NCBI GenBank assembly: GCA_946800325.1
Contig: OX326960.1
Coordinates: forward strand, 11,072,893 to 11,136,892
Origin: Luzula sylvatica
Taxonomy: Eukaryota; Streptophyta; Magnoliopsida; Poales; Juncaceae
Reading direction: 5' to 3'
Length of the DNA: 64,000 nt
Every line of letters starts with the position of its first letter. Position 1 is the stretch's first letter. This document shows, piece by piece, positions 35,493-47,223 of this stretch. The translations under genes were made by a program, and so were the position numbers. Under the pieces are notes generated by a model, which did no database searches, was not told the origin of the DNA, and worked only from the letters and a program-made list of their open reading frames with translations.

Positions 35493-37179
35493 CTGTAATT
35501 GAAGAAGAATAATCAAATTAAGATGTTAGTCTTCAAAATTTCAAAAGAGCAAGAAATATAAGTTGAGTAAAGAAATGAAGAAATACCTTGAGAGAAAAGC
35601 AAGCGACGGAGAGAGAGAATAAAATGAAAACCTGCAGTCCAAAGTGAGGAAGAAAGCGCAAGGTGGGGGTTACTTATGGAGGAGATGGTTTGGGTTGATG
35701 AAGATGAACCGTTGGATTGCAAGTAATTCGACGGACTAGATTGAGAAAGAGAGAAGTTATTCGGATCAATGACGTGTGGAGAGATGGGATCCTGGGAAGT
35801 TTGTGTTGGATTGGAACATAATGAGTCATGATTCATGACCTGGCTGAATCATAGCTTTTGGGCTTGGTGTATATTATTTGATTGGATCCTGATGGCCTGT
35901 GTTGGAACATAATGAGTCATGACCATCATTGTATTTTAAAAAAATAACACCCAAACCAATTTTCATGACATAAATCATGAAATAAACAAATTACAAAATA
36001 AAAATGTTGATGTAATTCAATTTCTTGTATTATTTTAAAAGAGAAAAATATAATCACACATATTTACAACAAGATATTCCTATATGGGACAATTGAATAA
36101 ATAATCCATGGACTAAAAGATCCACTAGAGCCAGTACAGTAGCATCATATCACTATTTTCATTTAAACCATTAAATAATAATACGTAAAAAAATTTAAGT
36201 CATTGATTTTACGACATGTTTTAGGCATTATTAGAAGATCACAACCTACATGAATAAAATTGACTATTATTATTATTGGTTATCTTTATGTTATTACATT
36301 AAGTGTATTCGTTTGTTTATTATTTTACATTACATTACATGATCAAATGTGATTGCAGTGAAATATGAAAAATTTATATATGAAATACTCAAAAAATAAT
36401 ATATAATATTATAAATCATGTAACATATATTAATATTAATTGAAGAACTTCAATTTTAAATACATCAAATATTTGTTTCAATTTTCTCTTTATTTTGACA
36501 TCCATATTAACATAATTCATACGTACCAATTTTCCTTATTTCAATTTGTAAGACATTATGTTAGAAAATACTTATTTGCATAATAAAATTTTAAGCACTA
36601 TGATATACTTTTAAAATATTATACCTATACGAATCACATATAATACTAAGTAGGTTATATTTGTGTTTTTCTTTTTTCATAAAATTAAGTTATATCAAAA
36701 ACATTATTATACAACGACCCCAATAAATTAATAATTTTATGCAAAAAGTACATATTTTTTTGTTATCATAATATAAAATAATTATAAAACATATATACGC
36801 TCATCGATAAATGAGTTCAAATAATTTGTTTTGAGATGATATTTTCTTCATTACCGTACAAATATTTATGCACTTCAATAGTCTTATTAAAACTGGATCG
36901 GACTGGGTGGTCGGACCGGAAAAAATCGGATAGGAAGGACATGACCTATTTCCGATTCGGTTCGTTTACAATACAACATTTACAATTAAACCGGTAAAAA
37001 TCATTGAACCGGCCGGTTTTTTGTAAAAGACCGTGAACCGGATTGATATAAAAAAACTGGTCAATTTTTTCTTTCTCCTGATGAAGTTACCAAAGTTATT
37101 TTTTTCATTTTTTTTTTCTTCTCATCTCTGCAATGTAAATTAATCTTGTCTTTTTTGTTATGAAAATATTTTATTTATT
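35493..37179. other. Non-coding duplicated DNA
   Basis: 35590-35720 repeats the H4 leader/promoter. 35930-37330 is homologous to 59290-60661 and in part to 53939-54180. A segment at 36890-37050 rich in ACCGGTT/CCGGATT is shared with 60225-60385. No gene. Confidence 0.5.
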
Positions 37180-37491
37180 GTGGAAACTAAATCAGAAAAT
37201 TGGAAATACAAATTAATTATAATGATTTATTGCAAATTATCACGATATTTCTTCGCTTTAAACAATCAAGTGAATATTTTGATAAATCATCAAATGATAT
37301 TATATTTCTTATATATAACTTTATACTATACTAGCGTGGTACCCGCGCAATTGCGCGGGTTTGTTTATTGAAATCATGACTATTTTTTGAAATATCGTAT
37401 GTACCATTTTAGAAATCTGAAAATATAACATATACACTTGCAAAAATCTGAAATATCCATTTTACCCTTCTCAAAATATGTAGTTAAATTC

Positions 37492-37555
37492 CTGAATTAC
37501 GTGATTCTTGCCCTGGTCTCTGACGCATCGCATGATGTGGCCGTCCAACTCAACC
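37492..37555 (-). pseudogene. Captured Pumilio-repeat (PUF) exon fragment
   Basis: After an AG acceptor at 37556 the minus strand reads VELDGHIMRCVRDQGKNHV then IQ, close to the Pumilio RNA-binding repeat usually written [20 protein letters not shown]. It is cut after IQ with no GT donor, so it is a fragment. Confidence 0.7.
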
Positions 37556-37859
37556 CTAGGAAATGAAATTTGTGTCAATAAAATGGATGAATAATTGGCT
37601 AAAATATTAAAAATAGATCAATCAAATAAATTAATAAATACATAATATGAAGTAACCGAGTCTTAATGGAAATAAAATTGAATTAAACTTAATTAAATTA
37701 AATCTCAGCAAGTATGTCAAAATCGAAGAAACGATTGTGAGAACCGGTATTTTCCAATTAATTTACATGGATGAGACTCGAGCCCCTGAAAAAATATTAA
37801 CATTAATAATATAGTTAATTTAAAAAGCTAATATATATATGTACCTATAGAAATATATG

Positions 37860-38330
37860 AAATGACAAATTGCCTCTTTTAGAAATATTGTATTTACCCT
37901 TGTGAAAATATGAAATATCATATTAGTCCTTAAAATATAAAATATGAAATATGAAATTTACCCTTCTCAAATCTGAAATATAATATTTACCCTTGTCAAA
38001 GTTTAAACATCATATTTATTATTCAAAAGTGCAAAACATCATATTTACCCTCTAAAAATACAAAATATCATATATACCCTCTAAAAATACAAAACATCTT
38101 ATTTACCCTCTAAAAATACAAAATATCATATTTACCTTCCAAATCTGGAAATATCATATATTATACCCTAAGAAAAATCTGAATATCATATTTATCCTTT
38201 TAGGAATTTGAAATGTTGTATTTAATCTTTTCGAATTCTGCAAATATCATATAATAGCCTCGTAAATATCTGAAATATCATATTTATCTTTCTAGAAATC
38301 TGAAATGTCAAATTTAAACATGATATTGGC
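37860..38330. repeat. Minisatellite in the Helitron 3' half
   Basis: Imperfect tandem copies of a ~30-bp unit (ATATCATATTTACCCTCTAAAAATACAAA-like, most regular at 38030-38140) continue degenerately to 38330. Confidence 0.75.
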
Positions 38331-38706
38331 CGAAATCAACAATATATCATTTTGTCCAATTTTATTTCTTAAAATTTCTCAAATTCCATAAATTACTCAG
38401 CCCAAAATGTGATTTCAACATTAAAAAATGCATATTTAACTAACCTTTAATTGGCAATTAGTCTCTGATAAAAAAAGCCCTAAAATATCGATCTTAATCA
38501 TCTCAATTGGAGCTTCTCAGAGTTTTCTTCAGTTTGCGCAATTATGCAAAGGTGTCTGCGTCTTCTTCTATCACTTTCACCATTAATTTCACCCTATTCT
38601 CCAACTCTAAAAAATCCGAATCGAAACCAACACATTAATCTCGGACAACCAAATTCTGAATAAAAAATGACAAAGAAATGAAATGGAGGGAAATTTGATG
38701 ATGCAC

Positions 38707-38822
38707 CTTGGAGATCATTATCGAGCAGTGATGTCCATGATATCTCGAATAAGCCTGAGAGATTTTTCGCATCACAACATAATCCAACAAAAACAGAACC
38801 TCAAAAATTATTCTCAATTGTG
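38707..38822 (-). pseudogene. Unidentified captured exon in the Helitron
   Basis: An open minus-strand stretch (FEVLFLLDYVVMRKISQAYS in one frame) ends at a good donor, CTCCAAG/GTGCAT. Higher GC than its surroundings and the intact donor suggest a captured exon. No family recognised in any frame. Confidence 0.35.
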
Positions 38823-39110
38823 CCCAATTTAATAGAGGCCATTTATCAAATTTTGGTTTGAAATTTATCGTTTCAAATCCTTCAATTATTCGCGTTATTT
38901 GCGCTTTTTGTCTACTCGTTCTTTAATTAATTCCTATTTAATTTAGAAAAAACAATCTGGATACTTTTAATTTTTTGGAAGAGTAAATATGATACTTACA
39001 TTTTTGGAAGGGTAAATATGATATTTTTGGATTTTTAGAAAGATAAATATATATAAACCTCCCTAATTTTTTGTGATTCAGAAACTTAACGGACTGAATT
39101 GCAAAATTAC

Positions 39111-39492
39111 CTCGGCAGCGAGACAGCATTTTTACGGTCTTCGAGAGACGAATTTCGTCCCATCCAAACATAAATCTCGGCCCCACAATCAATAAAGAAA
39201 TATTTATTTGTTTCGAGCAATTCTCTCAGCAATTCATCCGTACCGATCTCCTCCAACTTCCCTTTCTTAACCCTAAAATAGTAAATATCACATAAACCAA
39301 GGACCAAATTGCACAATGTTAAAAAAGGGGAGGAGGAGGAGGAGGTGGAAGTACAATACCCGAATAATTTCGCGGAAGAGACCTCGCGTTTTGAGGTGTT
39401 TTCCGAAACGGTCCTTCTTGGAAGTGGAGCGAAACCGCCAGAAAGTCCCCAGAATTCTTCCGACTCCGCATCGGCCCTTACTTTGCCATCAT
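39111..39492 (-). pseudogene. Captured villin fragment, two exons and an intron
   Basis: Exon 39360-39492 reads DDGKVRADAESEEFWGL then SGGFAPLPRRTVSEN. A GT..AG intron (39273-39359) follows, and exon 39111-39272 reads KKGKLEEIGTDELLRELLET, then YFFIDCGAEIYVWMGRNSSL and a GT donor. This is the gelsolin-repeat part of plant villin (actin-binding), with the conserved DCGAEI.VWMGR core. It lacks the rest of the protein and a start, so it is a gene fragment; whether it contributes to a chimeric transcript is unknown. Confidence 0.85.
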
Positions 39493-39727
39493 CTACAAAT
39501 AAAAAATCATGAAGTATTTAAATTAATAATAAATTTGAAAAATACCCATTAAATACAATTTAATATATTGCGTACCGACATTGGCGATTTCACATTTAAA
39601 CAACATATTCTCCGAATACCCAGTAAATACAATTTAATATATTGCATAAATAAACAAACCTAATTCCGACTCGTCTGTGAAGTATTGCCGTCTTCATCCA
39701 CTGGCAGTACCCATTAAAGCAACTAAC

Positions 39728-40190
39728 TTAAGCATTGGCATGAGCCTTGCTGAAAATGACTCCCTCGTACTTAACCCGGAACCACTTCATCGCATCATCT
39801 TCCGTCACTCTGTGCTGAATCCCAACACGTGCCCTGCACCTACGCCTACATGCCACGCAATATCCCGCGCGCTTACAAATCCATTCCATAAATTCCAATG
39901 GATGGATCGTACCTGCAAAAATCAATACAATTTATGTGAATATAAAAAAGTAGAGGGTTTTTATGAAAAAATTATCTTTTCAGAGAAGGGAAGATTACTT
40001 CATGCAAAGATCGACGTGTTCTTGAATACCGAAACAGAGGCAGCCAGATTCGCCGAAGTTCTTTCTAAGCAACTCTTATTTCTTCACCTTCAATCCGCTC
40101 TCTATAAGTTGCATGGCTTGCTCGCCTCTTACGGTGACGTAGCAAGCGAGCTTCTCATTATGGCCGATTCCGAAGCAGCGAGATATGTTC
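39728..40190 (-). pseudogene. RPL11: Captured ribosomal protein L11 (60S) fragment
   Basis: Exon 39999-40190 reads [26 protein letters not shown], then an in-frame stop (TAA where RPL11 has Tyr), ELLRKNFGESGCLCFGIQEH. After a phase-2 intron, exon 39728-39912 reads [11 protein letters not shown] and, after a small deletion with frame change, [31 protein letters not shown] and a TAA. This follows RPL11 in order, with its N-terminal third missing. The stop and frameshift exclude a working protein. Confidence 0.88.
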
Positions 40191-40216
40191 ATGGGTAAAC
40201 ATATCTAATTATAACA

Positions 40217-40640
40217 TGAGATATAACCTAATCAGCACGAAATTTCAAACAAAATCAGCAAAATCGACAAAAAAACAGCATCGATTCACTCAAATTTTGC
40301 GAATGTGCTGAAAAAATCATGTAAAATTGAGCCAAAATTGTATTTACCTCTCTAATTAATTCGAAAAGAGGGGAAAGCCAGTTGATCATTTCCCTCTGGC
40401 CACCAGCAAAAATGGCAAGGGTGCCGTCTCTAAGATATAACCTAATTGGTACCAAATTTCAAACAAAATCAGCAAAATTGACCAAAAAACAACATCGATT
40501 CAGTCAAATTTTGCGAACGTACTGGAAAAATCATGTAAAATTCAGCCAAATTTGTACTTATCTCTCCGATTAATTCGAAAAGAGGGGAAAGCCAGTCGAC
40601 TCTTTCCCTCTGGCCACCAGCAGAAACGGCAAGCCTTCCC
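40217..40640 (-). repeat. Two tandem ~213-bp copies of an exon-intron segment in the Helitron
   Basis: 40217-40430 and 40431-40640 are about 90% alike by eye. Each encodes on the minus strand AGGQRE..(N/D)WLSPLFELI followed by GT and a long AT-rich intron-like part (ATTTTTCCAGTACGTTCGC..). The upstream end joins a frame reading MSKLDEFFIYVGRSAH (from about 40697). Family not recognised. Confidence 0.65.
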
Positions 40641-41020
40641 TGGGTGTGTTGGGTGCGCAGACCTACCCACATAGATGAAGAACTCATCGAGCTTCGACAT
40701 CACCGCCACACAGCGGAGCATCAACGGACAGTTTTCTTTCCTTTCTTCCTGGGTATCGCAAGGAGGGAAGCGTTTCTTCCTGCATCGTGCAAGTAAGAAG
40801 AGCCAGAGGCGCGCCGCCAGGGTTCCCTTTTTCTTTCCTTCTTTCTTCGGTGACGCGAGTACGAAGAGAGACTGGAGAGAGCGTGGTGTTTCTTCTTGAT
40901 TCACGCGAGGGTGGGAAGTATCGGACGGCCGACAGTAGACTAAGGTACGGGAAGAGCATCCAACGGCAAACAAAGAGAGAACATCCTCGTGGAAGAAGGA
41001 GAGCACGGGGCAATGTTCAG
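40640..41020 (-). pseudogene. Unidentified captured 5' exon(s) in the Helitron
   Basis: GC-rich block relative to the rest of the element, open in more than one minus-strand frame. One frame has the Met at about 40697 (MSKLDEFFIYVGRS) that leads into the duplicated WLSPLFELI exon. It could be the leader and first exon of an unidentified host gene. I see no known domain. Confidence 0.35.
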
Positions 41021-41329
41021 GATTATATCTATTTAAAGATTTATTTTTTATGTTTTCAAATATTTTTTCTTTTGATAATAATGGAGAAGTCTTATATGTC
41101 CTCCATCCATTGATGTCAATTAGAATCGAACCCACAACCTCTCACAAGTGACAATATATGTTTTTTGTGTGACACACTCCACCAACTAGACTATAGACCC
41201 ATTGATTCTAAAAAGACAAAAATTTATTGAAAAATCCTTATACACAGAATAAGTTTCAGCTAAATAGCAACAAAATACAAAAACAAGAATTACAAATATC
41301 ATCTGAAGCTAATCAATTTATTGTAACTA

Positions 41330-41520
41330 AATTATTCGCGAGTTTAGAATATTTGGCCTGCTTCGAGCCAAATGTTCAAATTCCTCGGTTTTCATTATTT
41401 CTATGAGATTATTAGGAGAGGACGTTACAAATTTGAAACACAGAGTTTTAAGTAGAGGACAGTTGTGTTGCTCGGTCAAAGTTAAAATTGTTGCCAAGTT
41501 CTTCACTTCAAAGTTAAAAT
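41330..41520 (-). pseudogene. BTB/MATH (BPM) protein C-terminal fragment, copy 1
   Basis: Minus strand reads EVKNLATILTLTEQHNCPLL, KTLCFKFV, then IMKTEEFEHLARSRPNI, matching the BPM C-terminal helices after the BTB domain (pattern ATTLALAEQHNC..LK..CLKF). BPM proteins are CUL3 substrate adaptors; only this tail is present, so it cannot function as one. Confidence 0.65.
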
Positions 41521-41530
41521 TTTATTTATA

Positions 41531-42090
41531 ACTAGCTTTATCCCCGCGCAATTGCACAGGACAACATATTTATTTATATAGATATATAATTATTTAAATA
41601 GAACTAACATGTATGCGAATTATCGCGCGTGCGTTTGAACTAAATTAATCTAATCATGACATATTCACAAATACGATGATGTTAATAGATGCATAAACTT
41701 CATGAAATTAGTCTATCACGAATATCATTTTCTAATATAATTTGTATAAATAGCATTTGTTCAGGTGCTTTTAAAGTCGATTAATATAACCAGGACATAT
41801 TCGCAAATATATTTGATGTCAATCGATGTATTATATTTACGGTTCATTAAAGAATCGCAATGTGTCATATACATACAATGGATAAATGACCAATTTATAT
41901 GAAAACTCGCATAAATTTGAGGTTTACAAAATTTTATATGTACCCGTGCAAAATGAACAAATACAAAAAAAAAATTAAAAAGCCAAAGAAAGACCAGAAT
42001 ATAAAAAAGAAAAAAATTAGGTAAAAAGAATATAAAAAATAAACGGGCTTTTAGTTGAAAAATATAGGTGTAAAAAATTAAAAAGCCAAA
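41531..42090 (-). mobile_element. Helitron-like remnant (about 0.56 kb)
   Basis: The terminus at 41531-41565, read on the minus strand, is CCTGTGCAATTGCGCGGGGA then TAAAGCTAG and T, the same layout as the Helitron end at 37331. The other end lies at about 42090, just left of the copia insertion, where sequence homologous to 36635 (GAATCACATATAA) resumes. AT-rich, no genes. Confidence 0.6.
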
Positions 42091-42103
42091 GAATCACATA
42101 TAA

Positions 42104-43079
42104 TGTTGGGGAATATCCCCGGCCCCGGGCCCGCGCAGCGGATATGTAGGCCCGGTCCGATTCCCCGATTCCCGAGATCACGCCACGACTTCGAGGGTAC
42201 GATGCAAATAGAAGGTTAGATCCATACCAGTTCCAAATTGATGGAACACGAAGGGTTGATCGCTGCCTCCTATTCCTCCGGTCACGTTGGTGACTTTACG
42301 CGCGTCCCACAACGTGCGTCCTTCACCGTTCGTTCCCGTTCTTCGATCCTTCGGTTCGATCACAACGGAGAGCCCCAAGTGTTGCTCCTCCACACATATC
42401 CACCTTGAGTCGGAAGACGCCGGACACGGATACACCTGCCTAGACGATGTATCGGTGCACTTGCTTGATCTCGATCGATTCTCTATTAATCTCTCTTCGT
42501 GCCTTTTCACTCACAAAAGATCAAATCTGAATTTGCTCTTTTTCTTGTGTCTTGGGCAGAATATTTCTTTGAATTACTTCTGAATTCCTTTTTGAAGATG
42601 AGAGAGAAAATCCTATTTATACCTAATAGGATAAGGATTAGCCAAAAGGCATGTATATCCAATATACACCCTTTCACACAGAAAACTGTATGAACCTGTT
42701 CAGTATTCTGTCCAGACGAAATTGATAAATTTCTCTGACAGAAAATCAACCAACACAAAAGTTGTAGATAATCTTATTATCTACTCAACCCAATTTGGCC
42801 CAGCCCAATTGGAGTTCGTATGCAAAAGTTATGACTGTTTTACTAACTGTATGTCATACTGTTGCACCCTTTCGGTATTTCACAGAAACGACACTTATAC
42901 TTCGTTCATATGAAATATATTTCTATATGAAGGTTGTAGATAATCTCATTATCTATCTAACCCAATTTGAACCATTCTAATTGGATTTTCCCACTGAAAG
43001 TTATGGCCACGAATGTACGACTACATTCGTTTATCCTTGTGTACACTTTTACGGTTGATCCGAAACTGTATTTCTTTCA
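42104..43079 (-). repeat. 3' LTR of the copia element
   Basis: 976 bp; begins TGTTGGGGAATATCCCC on the plus strand and ends CTTTCA. It differs from the other LTR at about five sites (for example near 42299, 42310, 42395, 42480, 42757). Confidence 0.95.
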
Positions 43080-43091
43080 GTCTCCCACTCA
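43080..43091 (-). other. Polypurine tract of the copia element
   Basis: Minus-strand GAGTGGGAGAC directly abuts the 3' LTR, the place where plus-strand DNA synthesis is primed. Confidence 0.8.
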
Positions 43092-44241
43092 ATTTCAGAT
43101 CTACCTAAAAGGTACTCATGCATATCCAATACGCATGATTTTAGAGAATATAGCTCGCGTATCAAATACCAAGCTATGCACATCCAATGTGCCGATTTTA
43201 TGATCAAGCCCGACTTAGTACGACTCGTTGTGTGACCATGTAGGTTCGACTTAACGATGGCAGTAGGTTGTTTCCAATGCCTACAAGCTCATGAGCGGGA
43301 TCTAGTCACTCCATCATAGCTACCCATGTTAAACGAAAAATGATTGTGATCATTGTGCCTATCTCGAATAGCGGTTACTAGTTCTCTTGTTTACGATATC
43401 CGTTAATCAAAAGGCACGGTAATAGTCATCCTTATAATTTGATTAACTACACTTATTCCCCGATTCCGAGTTGATTTAACAATTTCAATCGATATTAACC
43501 ATTAATATCATTGACTGTGGCCACAGTTTTCGTTAATCGACTCATCGAGCGGCGCCTAAGAGATATCTCTTCCTTTCGGAATAAACAATTCCTATCTTGG
43601 AGACTCACATTGAATTCCGTGTTTCGGACAATACCCAATGATGACCCTTTTAACTCCCTATTACGGTGAGCGTAAGATCATATCAAAGCATTGTGTTACG
43701 CACGTAACGCAATCAATGATCCCCTCAAGTATGAAGAATCTAAAACCCCATCCGTCGCAAGTCCATCTATAATGACTAAACCATGTCATGGTCTCGCGGC
43801 TTCGGTCATATCCAATATATGTAACCTAACATATATCTACGTTCCCGATTCGACAAACTCCTTTGTCCCATGATTAGCAAAACATAATCATCTCCTCGGC
43901 AAACGTACTAGTGTACGCGTTCAGTCTATTATCTAATAATAGAAATGCTTCTCTCTTAAGCAAGCTGATCCGCGACTAGGGATGTTTAGAAATGACACTT
44001 TAAGTGTGACGGTTTTGCTGCACATGGTCCTCAACCATGTCGACGTCCACACAAGTTCAAATCAAGGTTCATGTAACAATCATATTACACAACCCAGCAC
44101 ACAGTTTTCATATAAGATAGATGCAAAATGAAAAAATTTTAAAATTCTGAAATTGCATTACTATAAGATAAGTTTGGGGTGATACAACGTTTACTAATCT
44201 ATTAGACTAATCTCATCCTACGAAATTATCGTTTTAGATAA
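43092..44241 (-). other. Non-coding 3' region of the copia element
   Basis: 1.15 kb between the pol stop and the polypurine tract; no long frame or recognisable domain was found. Confidence 0.6.
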
Positions 44242-45750
44242 CTAACTACTCTCTTCCTCCTCTAGGTATCTCAAACCTATAGCTTTCGCATGATAATCGT
44301 GCTTAGCTTGCGAGAGTGGCTTAGTAAACGGGTCCGCAACATTCCTGTCAGTATCAATCTTCTCAATGATCACATCCTTCCTTTGCAAAATCTCACGGAT
44401 CAAGTGAAATTTTCTGAGTATGTGCTTGGAGCGGTGATGTGCCCTCGGTTCCTTGGACTGTGCTATTGCGCCCGTATTGTCGCAATACACAACTACAGGT
44501 TCCGAGATGCTCGGGACTACACCAAGCTCCGACACAAACTTCTTGATCCAAACCGCCTCCTTTGCCGCTTCGGAAGCCGCAATATACTCCGATTCAGTTG
44601 TAGAGTCTGCTATCGTGGGTTGTTTGGAACTTTTCCAAACTACCGCTCCACCATTTAGACAAAACACGTATCCGCTTTGTGATCGAAAGTCATCGACACA
44701 TGTTTGGAAACTGGCGTCGGTATATCCATTGATGACCAACCCGGATGTCTTTCCACCATAAATTAGAAATTGATCCTTAGTTCTTCGGAAGTACTTAAGG
44801 ATGTTCTTAACCGCGATCCAATGCATATCCCCTGGATTAGATTGGTAACGCGAAACGACGCTCAATGCATACGACACATCGGGGCGCGTACAAATCATGG
44901 CATACATAATTGATCCAACCGCCGAAGCGTATGGAACAATACTCATCGCATTCTTATCTTCGCTCGATGTCGGACATTGAGCTTTAGAATACGATATGCC
45001 ACTCGACATTGGAAGAAGTCCTTTCTTCGAATTTTGCATTGAAAACCGTTTCAACACTTTGTCGATGTACGTGCTTTGACTCAAGCCGAGTAACTTCTTG
45101 GATTTATCTCTAAAAATCCTCACGCCTAATATATAGGCGGCCTCGCCCAAATCTTTCATAGCGAAACGAGTATTTAAATACTTCTTAACATCCGTAAGCA
45201 TCGGAATGTCGTTTCCTATGATCAAGATGTCGTCTACATATAGTACAAGAAATACTACGCGGCTCCCACTAACCTTCTTGTATACACAAGGTTCTTCTAC
45301 GTTTTTCACGAAATTATATTCTCGTATAACTTCATCGAAACGTATGTTCCAACTCCGAGAAGCTTGCTTCAATCCATAAATGGATCGTTGCAACTTGCAC
45401 ACTTTATTCGGACTCTTCGAATCGACAAAACCCTCGGGCTGTGTCATGTACACATCCTCTTCTAAGTTCCCGTTAAGGAATGCGGTTTTGACATCCATTT
45501 GCCAAATCTCGTAGTCATAATACGCAGAGATAGCAAGTAAGATCCGTATGGATTTAAGCATAGCTACTGGTGAAAACGTTTCTTCATAGTCGACACCATG
45601 AATTTGTTTGAAACCTTTCGCCACAAGCCGTGCTTTATAAGTGTTCACATTCCCATCCATGTCGGTCTTCTTCTTGAAAACCCACTTACATCCCACTGGT
45701 TTAACCCCGGGAGGTGGATCAATCAAGTTCCAAACTTGATTATCGTACAT
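44242..45750 (-). CDS. Copia pol, C-terminal half: reverse transcriptase and RNase H
   Basis: 502 codons open to the TAG/TAA at 44242. RVT_2 domain starts NQVWNLIDPPPGVKPVGCKW; catalytic box LYVDDILIIGND; RNase H with TDASF, DSTTESEYIAASEAAKEAVW and YCDNTGAI. It has no start of its own: the apparent ATG lies at the CACTA target duplication. The frame continues the gag-pol frame of 48988-51452 once the CACTA and one copy of its 3-bp duplication are discounted. As it stands it is cut off from gag. Confidence 0.93.
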   Translation of the reverse strand: MYDNQVWNLIDPPPGVKPVGCKWVFKKKTDMDGNVNTYKARLVAKGFKQIHGVDYEETFSPVAMLKSIRILLAISAYYDYEIWQMDVKTAFLNGNLEEDVYMTQPEGFVDSKSPNKVCKLQRSIYGLKQASRSWNIRFDEVIREYNFVKNVEEPCVYKKVSGSRVVFLVLYVDDILIIGNDIPMLTDVKKYLNTRFAMKDLGEAAYILGVRIFRDKSKKLLGLSQSTYIDKVLKRFSMQNSKKGLLPMSSGISYSKAQCPTSSEDKNAMSIVPYASAVGSIMYAMICTRPDVSYALSVVSRYQSNPGDMHWIAVKNILKYFRRTKDQFLIYGGKTSGLVINGYTDASFQTCVDDFRSQSGYVFCLNGGAVVWKSSKQPTIADSTTESEYIAASEAAKEAVWIKKFVSELGVVPSISEPVVVYCDNTGAIAQSKEPRAHHRSKHILRKFHLIREILQRKDVIIEKIDTDRNVADPFTKPLSQAKHDYHAKAIGLRYLEEEESS

Positions 45751-46194
45751 GCACTACAACATATCTGGGTATCAGCGACGGGGGAAGGGCTTCAGCGACG
45801 GCCCGTCGCTGATATGGTAAACCGTCGCTGAAGCTCTGCTACGGGCCGTCGCTGATTATAAACCCGTCGCTGAAGATTTGCTATGGCCCGTCGCTGATTA
45901 TAAACCCGTCGCTGATAATTTGCTAAAAACCGCCAGTTTTTCAAAATATCAGCGACGGCCCGTCGCTGATATGGATAACCGTCGCTAATACTGAAATTTC
46001 AGCTACGGCCCGTCGCTGATATGGTAAACCGTCGCTGAAGCTCTGCTACGAGCCGTCGCTGATTATAAACCCGTCGCTGAAGCTTTGCTATGGCCCGTCG
46101 CTGATTATAAACCCGTCGCTGATAATTTGCTAAAAACCGCCAGTTTTTCAAAATATCAGCGACGGCCCGTCGCTGATATGGATAACCGTCGCTG

Positions 46195-46496
46195 ATGGAT
46201 TGCTGTTATAACCCCTCCCAGCACGCTCTTCTTCTCTCTCTTTTTTCTTCCTTCGTCCCCAAACCCCTCTCTCTTCTTCCCTCTTCGTCCCCAAACCCCC
46301 ACAACCAGTCCCGTCTTCCCTCTTCGTCCCCAAACAGTCCCGTCTTCCCTCTTCACCAGCCCCAAACCCAACACTTCCCCTCTTCGTCTCCTCTGCCCCC
46401 GCCAGCGCCAGCGCCAAACCCTACACTTCCCCTCTTCGTCTCCTCTGCCCCCGCCGGCGCCAGCGCCAAACCCTAACCCTAACCCTCATCCCGCCC

Positions 46497-46559
<63 letters not shown>

Positions 46560-46560
46560 G
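46195..46560. promoter_or_regulatory. Captured promoter/leader-like region with telo-box and (CT)n
   Basis: A pyrimidine-rich segment with two TTCCCCTCTTCGTCTCCTCT repeats, AAACCCTAACCCTAACCCT at 46468-46486 (telo-box type, common in promoters of ribosomal and replication genes) and a (CT)n run at 46501-46555. It resembles a host gene 5' leader carried by the CACTA, upstream of the topoisomerase-like exon on the plus strand. Confidence 0.45.
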
Positions 46561-47223
46561 CAGACCTTGGCGTTTGCTTGCTCGTACCTCCACCACCAGG
46601 TCAAGCGAGGTAATTATTTCTTCTTCTTCTTCTTTCTTGTACCAATTGGGATTTGTAATTTGATTGTGAATTTGTTGGTCAATCCTTTGATTTTTGATTT
46701 CTTGGTATGATTCACACGATGTTGGAAGCACACTTAAGAGGCCATTAGCCAATTGGCAAGCTCCAGATTCGAAATTACAGATGTAAGTATTTTTTTTATG
46801 TCTTTTAATGAATAATATTTAATATTTTTTTATTATTTTTTGTTTTTTTTGTAGACGTTGGACTGCTCAGTAGATGGAACTCGACTTACGCATGGTGCTA
46901 ACACGATTACCACTGGCACTGCGTCAAGATGCAGCGGCAGGGCGACGATGACAGGGAGAACCGTCTCCTTTTTAATGTAATGCACTTTTGAAATTATTCA
47001 TAAATCATTTGCTTCTGAATTTTGAAATCCTAGTTTGTTTAATTTCGATATAGAATGACAAGCAGAAATGGTTCAGTATGGTTCGCACGTACCGTGAGTG
47101 AAGAGAACTGGAGATCTCCATTTGGCTGCACCACTCACGTATGAAGGTATGGAATATTTGGTAGGTTACTTTTCGATTTCATGACAAGTTCGCCAATTTC
47201 ACTTCTGAACAATTTTTGGTGGG

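Larger units (their letters stand above)
37331..41039 (-). mobile_element. Helitron (3709 bp) carrying fragments of several host genes
   Basis: Read on the minus strand it starts TCTTTAAATAGATATAATCC (41039) and ends with the stem CCCGCGCAATTGCGCGGGT, then ACCACGCTAG (37331) and T: the Helitron layout. The paralogous site at 60661/60662 is unoccupied: sequence left of 37331 and right of 41039 joins there without gap or duplication, between A and T. Contents in element order: unidentified exons (41.0-40.2 kb), RPL11 exons, villin exons, another unknown exon (38.7-38.8), a Pumilio-repeat exon, and AT-rich minisatellite. Introns are retained, so capture was from genomic DNA. No Rep/helicase, so non-autonomous. 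Confidence 0.92.

Noticed and set aside
40542..41135. 197-codon minus-strand frame across the Helitron 5' end
   Set aside because: It crosses the transposon boundary at 41039 into flanking repeat; only the inner part could be exon sequence.
45598..45831. Plus-strand frames over the copia pol and CACTA
   Set aside because: Antisense shadows of the RT frame and of the GTCGCTGA repeats.
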